Source: Chryseobacterium culicis (GTDB lineage Bacteria; Bacteroidota; Bacteroidia; Flavobacteriales; Weeksellaceae). From it: a stretch of 64,000 bases of DNA. The translations under genes were made by a program, and so were the position numbers. Positions 16,665 to 26,144 of the stretch are shown one piece after another. Within the stretch, counting starts at the first letter, position 1. Every line of letters begins with the position of its first letter. Location: assembly GCF_002979755.1 (NCBI RefSeq), contig NZ_PCPP01000002.1, positions 434,001 to 498,000 of the forward strand. Reading direction: 5' to 3'. The notes below the pieces were generated by a model. It saw only the letters and a list, made by a program, of their open reading frames with translations. It ran no database searches and had not been told where the DNA came from.

Positions 16665-18092
16665 ATGGAAAGGAGAAATTTTATTAAAACAAGTGCACTG
16701 GCCGGAGCCGGATTGCTGTTCACTCAGAATGTTTTTGCTAAAAATTTAGTATTGGACGATTTTCCTGTTGTCCGTGTTCCTAAAGAAAAAAGACATTTTA
16801 CCAGCGAATCCGTAGAAAATGCTATTGCAGCGTTTAAAAAGAAAGTGAAAAACAAAGAGCTAAGCTGGCTTTTTGAAAACAGCTTTCCCAATACATTAGA
16901 TACTACTGTTTTCTATAATGAAACCAACGGAACGCCTGATACATACGTAATCACAGGAGATATCGATGCCATGTGGCTTCGTGACAGTTCTGCACAGGTT
17001 TTCCCTTATCTGCAGTTTTCGAAAAAAGATGAAAAACTGCACAAACTGATCTCAGGAGTAATCCACAAGCAGACCACATTCATCCTGAAAGATCCTTACG
17101 CGAATGCTTTCTACAACGATGATCAGAAGATCAGCAAATGGAAAGAATACGACCATACCGATATGAAGCCGGGAACCCATGAAAGAAAATGGGAAATTGA
17201 CTCGCTTTGCTATCCAATCCGTCTGGCCTACCACTTCTGGAAAACAACAGGAGATACAAAACCTTTTGATGCCAACTGGCTGAAAGGAATTAAACTTACC
17301 CTGCAGACCTTTACAGAACAGCAGAGAAAACATGATCTTGGACCTTACAAATTCGAGCGTACAACAGCCTGGGCAACAGATGGGGTACCGATGGGAGGAT
17401 ATGGTTATCCGACAAAACCTGTAGGATTGATCAGCTCTATGTTCCGTCCAAGTGATGATGCTACCATTTATGGATTCCTGATTCCTTCCAACTTATTTGC
17501 TGTGGTAAGCTTACGTCAGGCTGCGGAAATGGTTTCTCAGATTAAAAATGAAAAAACGTTGGCTCAACAACTGAACAGTCTTGCTGATGAGGTAGATGCA
17601 GCCATCAAAAAATACGGAATTTACAATCATCCTGAATTTGGAAAAATATACGCTTTTGAAGTGAATGGCTTCGGAAGTTACAACCTGATGGATGATGCGA
17701 ACTGCCCAAGCTTGCTGGGACTGCCTTATCTGGATGCGGTGAAAGCTGATGACCCTGTTTATTTGAATACAAGAAAATTTGTGTGGTCAGAAAACAATCC
17801 GTTCTTCTTCAAAGGTAAGCTGGCAGAGGGAATAGGAGGTCCACATATCGGACTTGACATGATCTGGCCAATGAGTATCATAATGAAGGCACTCACTACT
17901 AAAGACAAAAGTGAGATCAGATGGTGTATAGATACCTTACAGAAAACGCACGGAGGAACAGGCTTTATGCATGAATCCTTCCATAAAGACGATGCCAAAA
18001 AGTTCACCAGAGAATGGTTTGCATGGGCAAATACCTTGTTTGGAGAACTGTTATGGAAAACCTTTAACGAAAACCCTGAGCTACTGACATAG
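16665..18092 (+). CDS. GH125 exo-alpha-1,6-mannosidase with Tat-type signal
   Basis: A 475-residue enzyme of family GH125 (formerly DUF1237), known for exo-alpha-1,6-mannosidase activity. Diagnostic segments are TGDIDAMWLRDSSAQVFPYL (near 85-105), WEIDSLCYPIRLAY and the C-terminal REWFAWANTLFGELL. The N-terminus ERRNFIKTSALAGAGLLF matches a twin-arginine motif, so it is likely exported folded to the periplasm, unlike the neighbouring GH92 enzymes with Sec signals. It should remove the alpha-1,6 arm left after GH92 action. It starts 32 nt after GH92 1. Confidence 0.93.
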   Translation: MERRNFIKTSALAGAGLLFTQNVFAKNLVLDDFPVVRVPKEKRHFTSESVENAIAAFKKKVKNKELSWLFENSFPNTLDTTVFYNETNGTPDTYVITGDIDAMWLRDSSAQVFPYLQFSKKDEKLHKLISGVIHKQTTFILKDPYANAFYNDDQKISKWKEYDHTDMKPGTHERKWEIDSLCYPIRLAYHFWKTTGDTKPFDANWLKGIKLTLQTFTEQQRKHDLGPYKFERTTAWATDGVPMGGYGYPTKPVGLISSMFRPSDDATIYGFLIPSNLFAVVSLRQAAEMVSQIKNEKTLAQQLNSLADEVDAAIKKYGIYNHPEFGKIYAFEVNGFGSYNLMDDANCPSLLGLPYLDAVKADDPVYLNTRKFVWSENNPFFFKGKLAEGIGGPHIGLDMIWPMSIIMKALTTKDKSEIRWCIDTLQKTHGGTGFMHESFHKDDAKKFTREWFAWANTLFGELLWKTFNENPELLT

Positions 18093-18201
18093 CCCTCCCT
18101 TTTATATGGTGTATTCATCTGAGATTCCTTCCCCAAAAAGAAGGAGTCAGGGGAATGCTATATAAAATTCAGACACCAAAACACCTTAAAAAAATTATAC
18201 A

Positions 18202-20355
18202 ATGAAAAAAAAATCCATCTTTACCGCACTGATTGCCATGATGCTTCAGTCAGGTTCTCTGATTAACGCCCAACAGCTTAGTCCTACAGGAATATGCTAT
18301 GTGGAAGTGAATAACAACAACATCCTGAATGCAGGATCGTACAAACTGCAGACATCGAACAGCTACCTGTTCAATGTGGTCAATATTTTTGCGGCTAACA
18401 TTAATTATGATACCAGCCGTGGAAGAGCTTATTTGTATTCCAATAACAACGTTACGAAAGTTCTTACCAATGCAGATACCTACATAAAACCACTCCAGCA
18501 AAAAGGAATGAAAGTAGTGTTGACGATTTTGGGAAATCACCAGGGTGCCGGAATCTGTAATTTTCCTACCCGTGAGGCGGCAAAAGACTTTGCATTACAG
18601 CTTGCCAATACAGTGAATACTTACGGTCTTGATGGGATTGATTTTGATGATGAATATTCAGAATATGGAAATAACGGAACTGGGCAGCCTAATGACAGCT
18701 CTTTTGTAATGTTGGTTCAGGAGCTCAGAGCCTTATTACCGAATAAAATTATTTCATTCTATTATTATGGACCTGCAGCTTCAAGGCTTTCCTGGAACGG
18801 AGCCAGAGTAGGAGACAATGTCAACTACAGCTGGAATGCGATGTACGGAACATTCTCAGCTCCAAATGTACCACCTCTTACCAAAGCGCAAATTTCTCCT
18901 GCGGCGGTATGGATGGGAAATACTTCCAATTCTACAACCACCAGCCTGGCTACCCAGACTAAAAATGGAGGCTATGGAGTATTTATGTGGTATGATTTGC
19001 ACGGAACCAATGAAGCAACACAGCTTTCAGCAGGAACTCAGACATTATACGGAGAGCAGACTGTTTTAAGCACTCCTTTACAATCATGGACACAAGGAAC
19101 CAATTGTGATGCACCTATCGGGTTGTATACAAGCAATCTTACAGGAACAAGCGCAAAACTAAACTGGTCAGCCGTAGGAGCCAATACTTATGATATTGAT
19201 TATAAACCAGCATCTTCAACAACCTGGACGAATGCGGTGTCAGCAACAAGTTCCACTTCCGTAACTGTTTCCGGATTAACAGCCAATACCGAATATGACT
19301 GGAGAATCAGAACGAACTGCAGTGTGAAAAGCGCTTATATGTTTGCTCCAAGATTTACAAGCTCTTCAGGAACAACGCCTACAGGTTCTTACGCTCTGTC
19401 TCTGGATGGAAGCACGGAATCAGGAGCTGCGGGAAGTATGAATCTAAGCGGTTCTGCATTATCTTTTGAAGGATGGATCAAGCCTTCATCGTTCAAATCA
19501 GCATCTCCATATATTTCTTCGATCATGGGAACGGAGATAAGTGACAGCAATTCTGCATTCTTAAGATTAGGAGATGCAGGTCTGGCAAATAATAAACTGC
19601 AGTTTGTCGTAAGTATTAATAATGTACAACAAAAACTGGCTTCTGCAACTGCTCTGAATGCCAATACCTGGTATCACGTGGCAGCTACTTATGACGGTAG
19701 CAATATGAAATTGTATATCAACGGAGTTCTGGATGCAACTAAAGCACAGACCGGAAGCGTGAATTCAAACGGAGCGTTCAACGTTGGATATTTATATAAC
19801 ACTTCCAGAAATTTTAATGGTAAAGTAGATGAGGTAAGAGTTTGGAAACGTGCATTGAGCCAGACAGAAATCAGTCAGAATATGTGTAATGTAACAGTTC
19901 CGGCTACTTCACTGGCTGCCTACTGGAAATTTAACGAAGGCAGCGGTTCTACGGTTCAGGATATTTCCGGAAACGGAGTGACTTTAACATTAACAGGTGT
20001 TGATGCTTCTAATTGGGGAACAGATCTACCATGTACAACAGGAAGTTCTCTCTTGGCAAGAACGGGTACCAATCAAAAGGCAATAAATGCAGGGCAGATA
20101 AGCGTTAAAAATCAAATAAAATTATATCCTAATCCGGTAAGCAAATCTTCATCACTTACAGTCTCTGTTCCTGATGAATACAGCAAAGGAAAATTAACGG
20201 TTTATGATTTTAACGGAAGAATTGTAGACACAAAATCCCTGAACTCAGGAGACAATCAATACGAATTGAGCAGAATTTCTGCAGGAAACTATATCCTTCA
20301 GTTTGAATCTCATGATGGAAGCTTAAAACAATCCGAAAAACTAATTGTAAAATAA
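18202..20355 (+). CDS. GH18 endo-beta-N-acetylglucosaminidase (EndoF1/EndoH type), copy 1
   Basis: A 717-residue secreted endoglycosidase that would cut between the two core GlcNAc residues of high-mannose or hybrid N-glycans. Order: signal peptide (1-23), GH18 barrel (about 26-300) with DGIDFDDEY (Asp144, Asp147, Asp149, catalytic Glu151), one fibronectin-III domain (about 302-386), LamG-like concanavalin domain (about 397-600), and T9SS type-A sorting tail (about 640-717, KLYPNPV to KLIVK). The catalytic strand and the following GNNGTGQPNDSSFV closely resemble Endo H. The tail predicts export through type IX secretion to the cell surface or medium. Confidence 0.94.
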   Translation: MKKKSIFTALIAMMLQSGSLINAQQLSPTGICYVEVNNNNILNAGSYKLQTSNSYLFNVVNIFAANINYDTSRGRAYLYSNNNVTKVLTNADTYIKPLQQKGMKVVLTILGNHQGAGICNFPTREAAKDFALQLANTVNTYGLDGIDFDDEYSEYGNNGTGQPNDSSFVMLVQELRALLPNKIISFYYYGPAASRLSWNGARVGDNVNYSWNAMYGTFSAPNVPPLTKAQISPAAVWMGNTSNSTTTSLATQTKNGGYGVFMWYDLHGTNEATQLSAGTQTLYGEQTVLSTPLQSWTQGTNCDAPIGLYTSNLTGTSAKLNWSAVGANTYDIDYKPASSTTWTNAVSATSSTSVTVSGLTANTEYDWRIRTNCSVKSAYMFAPRFTSSSGTTPTGSYALSLDGSTESGAAGSMNLSGSALSFEGWIKPSSFKSASPYISSIMGTEISDSNSAFLRLGDAGLANNKLQFVVSINNVQQKLASATALNANTWYHVAATYDGSNMKLYINGVLDATKAQTGSVNSNGAFNVGYLYNTSRNFNGKVDEVRVWKRALSQTEISQNMCNVTVPATSLAAYWKFNEGSGSTVQDISGNGVTLTLTGVDASNWGTDLPCTTGSSLLARTGTNQKAINAGQISVKNQIKLYPNPVSKSSSLTVSVPDEYSKGKLTVYDFNGRIVDTKSLNSGDNQYELSRISAGNYILQFESHDGSLKQSEKLIVK

Positions 20356-20363
20356 TAACCTCA

Positions 20364-20393
20364 GTCATTGGGCCGAAGCCCAATGACTTTTCT
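20364..20393 (+). terminator. Hairpin between the two GH18 genes
   Basis: A perfect 10-bp stem GTCATTGGGC / GCCCAATGAC (20364-20373 with 20378-20387, loop CGAA) is followed by TTTTCT. It may be a partial terminator or a processing barrier inside the PUL. Confidence 0.55.
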
Positions 20394-20412
20394 ACTACAA
20401 AATTGATATACT

Positions 20413-22821
20413 ATGAGAAAAAAATCCTTTTTTATTCCCCTGATGGCCTTAATGCTTCAGTCGGCCTCATTACTCAAAGCACAGCAGCTTGATCCTTTAG
20501 GTGTCTGCTATGTGGAAGTAAATAACAATAATCCGCTGAACGCAGGTTCCTATACTTTGCAGAATACAAACAGACAGCTTTTTGATGTGGCTATTATTTT
20601 TGCAGCGAATATCAACTATGATGTTTCCAAAAACCGTGCTTATATCTCAAACAATAACAATGTTACCAAAGTCCTTAATGATGTCAATACCTATGTAAAA
20701 CCTTTACAGCAAAAAGGGATAAAAGTATTGCTTGATCTTTTAGGAAATCACCAGGGAGCAGGAATTTCTAATTTTCCTAACCGTGAAGCAGCAAAAGATT
20801 TCGCTTTGCAGGTGGCTCATACCGTTTATACTTATGGCTTAGACGGAGTAGATCTGGATGATGAATATGCAGGGTACGGAAATAACGGAACAGGGCAGCC
20901 AAACAACAGTTCTTTCGTAATGCTTTTGCAGGAATTGAAAGCTGCAATGCCGGATAAACTGATTACATTCTATTATTACGGTCCTGCTACGACAAGACAA
21001 ACTTATAATGGAGATTTAGCAGGAAATTATATCAATTATACATGGAATGCGATGTATAGTACATACAATGCACCTGTTGTTCCGCCTCTTGATAAATCTA
21101 AAATTTCTGCTGCTGCAACATGGATCCAAAATTCGAATCCAAGTTCTACGTCAGCAACTACACTGGCAAACTTAGCAACCAGTACAAAGAATGACCAATA
21201 TGGTGTATTCATGTGGTATGACCTGGGAGGAACCAATGTAGCCAGCTATTTGAGTACAGGTTCCAATATTCTTTACAACGAAAATACGCTCTTAAGCGGT
21301 CAATTATATTCATGGTCTCAGGGACAAACCTGTGATCCGCCATTGGGACTTGATGTTTCCAATGTAACAGGAACTTCAGCAAAACTGAACTGGACTTCCA
21401 ACGCTTCCCAGTCTTATAACATTGACTACAAACCGGCCAACTCTACAGTATGGACAAACGTGGCTAATAATTATTCAGGAAATAATATTGTCATCAATAA
21501 CCTTACCCTGAATACAAATTACGATTGGAGAATACAATCCAACTGCTCACCGACATTAACAAGTACTTATATTTTTGCACCAAGGTTTAACTCCGGAAGT
21601 GGCTGCACTACGCCATCAGGATTAACTTCCGGAAGTTTCCTTGGTAATACTGCTCAGCTATCATGGGATGCAGGAAATGCAACTTCATATACATTACAAT
21701 ACAAAACAGCAGCAGCTACAACATGGTCTGAAATTCCGAATATTACAACCAATTCTTACGCACTTCAAAATCTTACCCCAAATACAAGCTATGTGTGGAA
21801 AGTACAGGCAGGGTGTGCCGGAGGAACTACAAGTACCTATTCAGGAGAAGGATCATTCAACAGCGGTTTTGCCCCTGTTACAAGTCCGGGAGCGAGGTCA
21901 CTTTCCTTTAATGGAAGTACTCACTATCTGAATGCAGGACAATTTAACCTGAGCGGAAACGCCATGACATTTGAAGGGTGGGTAAAAGTAAATGCTTTCA
22001 AAACAGGATTCCCTTATATTTCATCAGTAATGGGAGTGGAAGTAGGAGATAATAACTCGGCAATGCTTAGATTCGGTGATGGAAACCTGGCAAATAACAA
22101 ACTTCAGTTTATCCTGAGCTTCGGTTCATCACAGGTGAAGCTTAACACGAATACGGCATTCAATACCAATACATGGTATCATATAGCAGCCACTTATGAT
22201 GGGGCAGCAATGAAAATTTATGTCAATGGTAACCTTGATGCCAGCTTTGCAGTAACGGGTAACTTTACCGCAAACGGAATCCTTTATCTGGGAAGAAATT
22301 ATGACAATTCCCGTACAATCAACGGCTTCCTGGATGAATTCAGAGTTTGGAAAAAAGCATTAACACCACAGGAAATTCTGAGCAACAGCTGTAATGTTCC
22401 TGCCAACTCCACAGGTCTTGAAGCCAATTGGAAAATGGATGAAGGAAGTGGTTTAGGCGCATTAGATGCTACAACAAATACCCATTTTGCGACCCTGATC
22501 AATATGACAGATGCGAACTGGAGAACAGATGTTGCCTGTGCTTCATCTCTTGCCGTGAAAGATATTGAATCTGTAAAAGAGAACAACGCCGCTTATCCGA
22601 ATCCGGTTAAAAGAGGAAATGACATTCATTTTGCTATTAGTGATAATTCGGCAACTGAAGTGGCATTGTATGACGCATCAGGAAAATTATTCAAAAAACA
22701 GAGTATTAATCAAAATAATAATGCAGTGAATACACAGGATTTAATCAGTGGTACTTATATTTACAAGATTACATCCTCAAACAATAAAGTATTATCAACT
22801 GGTAAAATTATCGTGAAGTAA
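20413..22821 (+). CDS. GH18 endo-beta-N-acetylglucosaminidase (EndoF1/EndoH type), copy 2
   Basis: An 802-residue paralogue of the preceding gene; residues 1-160 align with copy 1 without a gap. Signal peptide (1-23), GH18 barrel (about 26-305) with DGVDLDDEY (catalytic Glu151), two fibronectin-III domains (about 308-395 and 396-485; copy 1 has one), LamG-like domain (about 495-680) and T9SS type-A sorting tail (about 725-802, ending KIIVK). The active-site strand has Leu148 where copy 1 and Endo H have Phe. Tandem duplication with domain gain is evident; whether glycan specificity differs is unknown. Confidence 0.93.
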   Translation: MRKKSFFIPLMALMLQSASLLKAQQLDPLGVCYVEVNNNNPLNAGSYTLQNTNRQLFDVAIIFAANINYDVSKNRAYISNNNNVTKVLNDVNTYVKPLQQKGIKVLLDLLGNHQGAGISNFPNREAAKDFALQVAHTVYTYGLDGVDLDDEYAGYGNNGTGQPNNSSFVMLLQELKAAMPDKLITFYYYGPATTRQTYNGDLAGNYINYTWNAMYSTYNAPVVPPLDKSKISAAATWIQNSNPSSTSATTLANLATSTKNDQYGVFMWYDLGGTNVASYLSTGSNILYNENTLLSGQLYSWSQGQTCDPPLGLDVSNVTGTSAKLNWTSNASQSYNIDYKPANSTVWTNVANNYSGNNIVINNLTLNTNYDWRIQSNCSPTLTSTYIFAPRFNSGSGCTTPSGLTSGSFLGNTAQLSWDAGNATSYTLQYKTAAATTWSEIPNITTNSYALQNLTPNTSYVWKVQAGCAGGTTSTYSGEGSFNSGFAPVTSPGARSLSFNGSTHYLNAGQFNLSGNAMTFEGWVKVNAFKTGFPYISSVMGVEVGDNNSAMLRFGDGNLANNKLQFILSFGSSQVKLNTNTAFNTNTWYHIAATYDGAAMKIYVNGNLDASFAVTGNFTANGILYLGRNYDNSRTINGFLDEFRVWKKALTPQEILSNSCNVPANSTGLEANWKMDEGSGLGALDATTNTHFATLINMTDANWRTDVACASSLAVKDIESVKENNAAYPNPVKRGNDIHFAISDNSATEVALYDASGKLFKKQSINQNNNAVNTQDLISGTYIYKITSSNNKVLSTGKIIVK

Positions 22822-22879
22822 AAATTCAGATAATGATATAATTATCAGGATTATAAATATAAAGTCTGAAATACAAAGC

Positions 22880-22917
22880 AGACAGACAGGGGGCATACTT
22901 CTGTTTGTCTGTTTTTT
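22880..22917 (+). terminator. Terminator-like hairpin between GH18 copy 2 and the ROK gene
   Basis: AGACAGACAG (22880-22889) pairs with CTGTTTGTCT (22901-22910, one G-T pair) and is followed by a run of six T. It may separate the surface-enzyme part from the distal ROK-GH92-cupin part. Confidence 0.6.
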
Positions 22918-22955
22918 CAGTCACAGGGATGTCTTGAATTTAAAATAAAAAAATA

Positions 22956-23816
22956 ATGCAGAATATTGTAGGAATAGATATCGGAGGGTCGCACATCACA
23001 TTGGCTCAGGTAGATCCGGAAAAACGTGAAATCATTTCTTCTACCTATGTAAGAGAACATGTAGATGCTTTCGAAAATAAAGAAGTTATTTTCACTGCCT
23101 GGGTTTCCGCCATTCATAAAGTGGCTCATGATCTGGTAAAAGAAAATCTTCTCATTGGTATCGCAATGCCGGGACCTTTCGATTATGAAAATGGAATATC
23201 GCTGATGCAGCAGGGGAAATTTATAGATATCTATCAGGTGAATATTAAAGAAGAACTGGCAAAAAGACTTTCCATTTCTCAGGAGCAGATTCATTTTGTA
23301 AATGATGCTGCAGCATTCATAGAAGGAGAAGTGTTCGGAGGATGTGCTCAGGGATTCAAAAGTGCTTTTGGAGTGACACTCGGTACAGGGCTGGGAACTA
23401 CCTTCTTCAACGGAGAATTTGCAACGGATGAAGATCTATGGGATTCTCCCTTCAGAAACTCTATCTGTGAAGATTATCTGGCAACACGCTGGTTTGTGAA
23501 TCATTATAAAGAACTGACAGGAGAGGAAATCTCCGGAACCAAAGATTTGCTGGATAAACCCATAGAAATACAGAACAGAATGTTTGATGAATACGCAGAT
23601 TCTTTTTCAGAATTTATTATCAGATATGTAGATTATTACAAACCGGAAGTTTTAGTTATAGGAGGAAATATTGCCAAAGCTTATCCTCATTTCGAGCAAA
23701 GATTTATTCAGAATTTAACAAAGAATAATATTAACTTGCAGGTTAAAATTTCTGCTATATTTGAAGATGCGGCCATTCTTGGAGCTGCCAGCTATGCATT
23801 AAAAAAGCTTATATAA
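22956..23816 (+). CDS. ROK-family sugar kinase
   Basis: A 286-residue cytoplasmic ROK protein. The ATP phosphate-binding motif VGIDIGGSHITLAQ lies at residues 5-18, the catalytic Asp117 in FVNDAAAFIEGE, and GVTLGTGLGTTF follows. The zinc-binding CxCGxxGC motif common in ROK glucokinases is absent; the region has SPFRNSICEDYL instead. No HTH domain, so it is a kinase rather than a repressor. In this locus mannose or GlcNAc are likely substrates, mannose being favoured because an isomerase-like cupin follows. It starts the last three-gene group of the PUL. Confidence 0.88.
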   Translation: MQNIVGIDIGGSHITLAQVDPEKREIISSTYVREHVDAFENKEVIFTAWVSAIHKVAHDLVKENLLIGIAMPGPFDYENGISLMQQGKFIDIYQVNIKEELAKRLSISQEQIHFVNDAAAFIEGEVFGGCAQGFKSAFGVTLGTGLGTTFFNGEFATDEDLWDSPFRNSICEDYLATRWFVNHYKELTGEEISGTKDLLDKPIEIQNRMFDEYADSFSEFIIRYVDYYKPEVLVIGGNIAKAYPHFEQRFIQNLTKNNINLQVKISAIFEDAAILGAASYALKKLI

Positions 23817-23837
23817 ATTAACAAACGAAACGATACA

Positions 23838-26120
23838 ATGAAGTTTATATTTTCTACTTGCTTCCTGTTATTACAGGCCTGGGCTTTAGGTCAGAATGTA
23901 TCTCCCGTAGATTATGTGAATCCTTTAATGGGAACACAATCCAAACCCTCTTTATCCAATGGAAATACCTATCCGGCCGTCGGACTTCCATGGGGAATGA
24001 ATATCTGGACTCCCCAGACCGGTAAGATGGGTGACGGATGGGCATATACCTACGATGCAGATAAAATAAAAGGATTTAAACAAACGCACCAACCCTCTCC
24101 ATGGATGAATGATTATGGCGCATTTGCCATCATGCCGGGAGTGGGAAAAGTAAAATTTAAAGAAGACGAAAGAGCAAGTTGGTTCAGTCACAAAGCTGAG
24201 GTTACTACGCCTTACTTTTATAGTGTTTATCTGGCAGATATCAATGTTACTACAGAATTTACCCCTACGGAAAGAGCCTCTTATTTTAAATTTGATTTTC
24301 CCAAAACAGACAGCGCTTACGTAGTTGTTGATGCATTAAACAAAGGATCTTATATCAAGATTTTACCGAAGGAAAGAAAAATCCTGGGTTATACAACGAG
24401 GTATTCTACCGGGAAATATGAGAATTTTAAAAACTACTTTGTCATTCAGTTTGATAAAGATTTTGAACTGACGAAAACATGGAAAGATGATAAGCTGGTT
24501 AATGATCAGTTGGAAATTACCAGTGATCATACAGGAGCTGTAGTAGGGTTTAAGCTTAAAAATAAAGAAACGGTTTATGCAAAAGTAGCCTCTTCATTCA
24601 TCAGTTTTGAGCAGGCAGAACTGAATCTTAAAAGAGAAATCGGAACCAGAAATTTTGAACAGGTAAAAACCGATGCTAAAAATATCTGGAACAAAACATT
24701 AGGAAAGATTGAGGTAAAAGGAGGAACAGACCAGCAGATGAGAACTTTTTATTCCTCTTTATACAGAACTTTATTCTTCCCGCAAAAATTATATGAAATA
24801 GATGCTCAGAACAAAATAAAACACTGGAGCCCTTACAATGGTAAAATTGTTGACGGTAGAATGTTTGCAGGAACAGGATTTTGGGATACTTTCCGGGCTT
24901 TGTATCCTTTCCTGAACCTTGTTTATCCAAGTATCAATGTAGAAATGCAGGAAGGATTAGCAAATGCTTACAAAGAAGGAGGATTTTTACCAGAATGGAG
25001 CAGTCCGGGATATTCTGATATTATGATTGGAAATAATTCCGCATCTGTAGTGGCAGATGCCTACATCAAAGGACTTCGTGGATATGATACGGAAGCGCTT
25101 TGGCAGGCTGTAAAACACGGTGCGAATCATGAAGGCCCAATAGAAGCTGTAGGCCGTGCCGGAGTGGAATATTACAATACGTTAGGCTATGTCCCTTACG
25201 ATGTGAAAATTAACGAAAATGCAGCAAGAACACTGGAGTATGCTTATGATGACTTTTCAATCTATCAGCTAGGAAAAGCCTTGGGAAAACCAGCTTCTGA
25301 AATTGATATTTATAAGAAAAGAGCCTACAATTACAAAAATGTATTTGACAAAGAAACCGGATTGATGCGTGGTAAAAACAAGGATGGAAACTTCCAGAAA
25401 CCTTTCAATCCTTTCAAATGGGGCGATGCATTTACTGAAGGAAACAGCTGGCATTACACATGGTCTGTTTTCCAGGACATTGATGGTCTGTCTGAATTGA
25501 TGGGTGGAAAAAAGAAATTTGAAGCCAAATTGGATGAAGTATTCTCATTGCCACCGGTTTTTGATGACAGTTATTATGGAGGCGTAATTCACGAAATCAG
25601 AGAAATGCAGATCATGAATATGGGGCAGTATGCTCACGGAAATCAGCCTATCCAGCATATGATTTATCTGTACAATTATGCAGGAGCTCCTTATAAAACT
25701 CAATATTGGGCAAGACAGGTGATGAATAAACTGTATCATGCTACCCCTGACGGATATTGCGGAGACGAAGATAACGGGCAGACTTCTGCGTGGTATATTT
25801 TCTCGGCCCTTGGGTTTTATCCTGTAACACCGGCAACAGATCAGTATGTATTGGGAGCACCATTATTTAAAGAAGCTACCATCCATCTTGAAAATGGTAA
25901 GAAAATTGAAGTAAAAGCTCCGGAAAATAATGCGGAGAATTTATATGTAAAATCATTGAATGTCAATCAGCAGCCTTATTCCAAAAACTGGTTAAGCCAT
26001 AAAGAACTGATGAAAGGAGCTGTTCTGGATTTTAAAATGGATAGTAAGCCTAACAAAGAAAGAGGCTCACAGGAAAAAGATTTTCCCTATTCAATGTCAA
26101 AAGAAGAATCAAATAAATAA
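23838..26120 (+). CDS. GH92 alpha-mannosidase 2
   Basis: A 760-residue GH92 enzyme with signal peptide (1-18, ALG-QN). Landmarks are DYVNPLMGTQSK near the mature start, WDTFRALYPF, YLYNYAGAPYKT and DEDNGQTSAWYIFSALGFYPV. Where copy 1 has GDEPGHH, this one has HGNQPIQH (Gln603), a replacement at the position that distinguishes alpha-1,2 from other GH92 specificities; an alpha-1,3 or other linkage is therefore likely (inference). The C-terminus has a short Lys/Ser-rich extension. Spacing of 21 and 24 nt to its neighbours indicates one transcript. Confidence 0.92.
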   Translation: MKFIFSTCFLLLQAWALGQNVSPVDYVNPLMGTQSKPSLSNGNTYPAVGLPWGMNIWTPQTGKMGDGWAYTYDADKIKGFKQTHQPSPWMNDYGAFAIMPGVGKVKFKEDERASWFSHKAEVTTPYFYSVYLADINVTTEFTPTERASYFKFDFPKTDSAYVVVDALNKGSYIKILPKERKILGYTTRYSTGKYENFKNYFVIQFDKDFELTKTWKDDKLVNDQLEITSDHTGAVVGFKLKNKETVYAKVASSFISFEQAELNLKREIGTRNFEQVKTDAKNIWNKTLGKIEVKGGTDQQMRTFYSSLYRTLFFPQKLYEIDAQNKIKHWSPYNGKIVDGRMFAGTGFWDTFRALYPFLNLVYPSINVEMQEGLANAYKEGGFLPEWSSPGYSDIMIGNNSASVVADAYIKGLRGYDTEALWQAVKHGANHEGPIEAVGRAGVEYYNTLGYVPYDVKINENAARTLEYAYDDFSIYQLGKALGKPASEIDIYKKRAYNYKNVFDKETGLMRGKNKDGNFQKPFNPFKWGDAFTEGNSWHYTWSVFQDIDGLSELMGGKKKFEAKLDEVFSLPPVFDDSYYGGVIHEIREMQIMNMGQYAHGNQPIQHMIYLYNYAGAPYKTQYWARQVMNKLYHATPDGYCGDEDNGQTSAWYIFSALGFYPVTPATDQYVLGAPLFKEATIHLENGKKIEVKAPENNAENLYVKSLNVNQQPYSKNWLSHKELMKGAVLDFKMDSKPNKERGSQEKDFPYSMSKEESNK

Positions 26121-26144
26121 TTTTAATTTAGAAATAGAAGCTGT

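Noticed and set aside
18202-22821. Reading the GH18 pair as chitinases
   Set aside because: The GNNGTGQPNDSSFV sequence after the catalytic strand and the locus content match EndoH/EndoF1 rather than chitinases.
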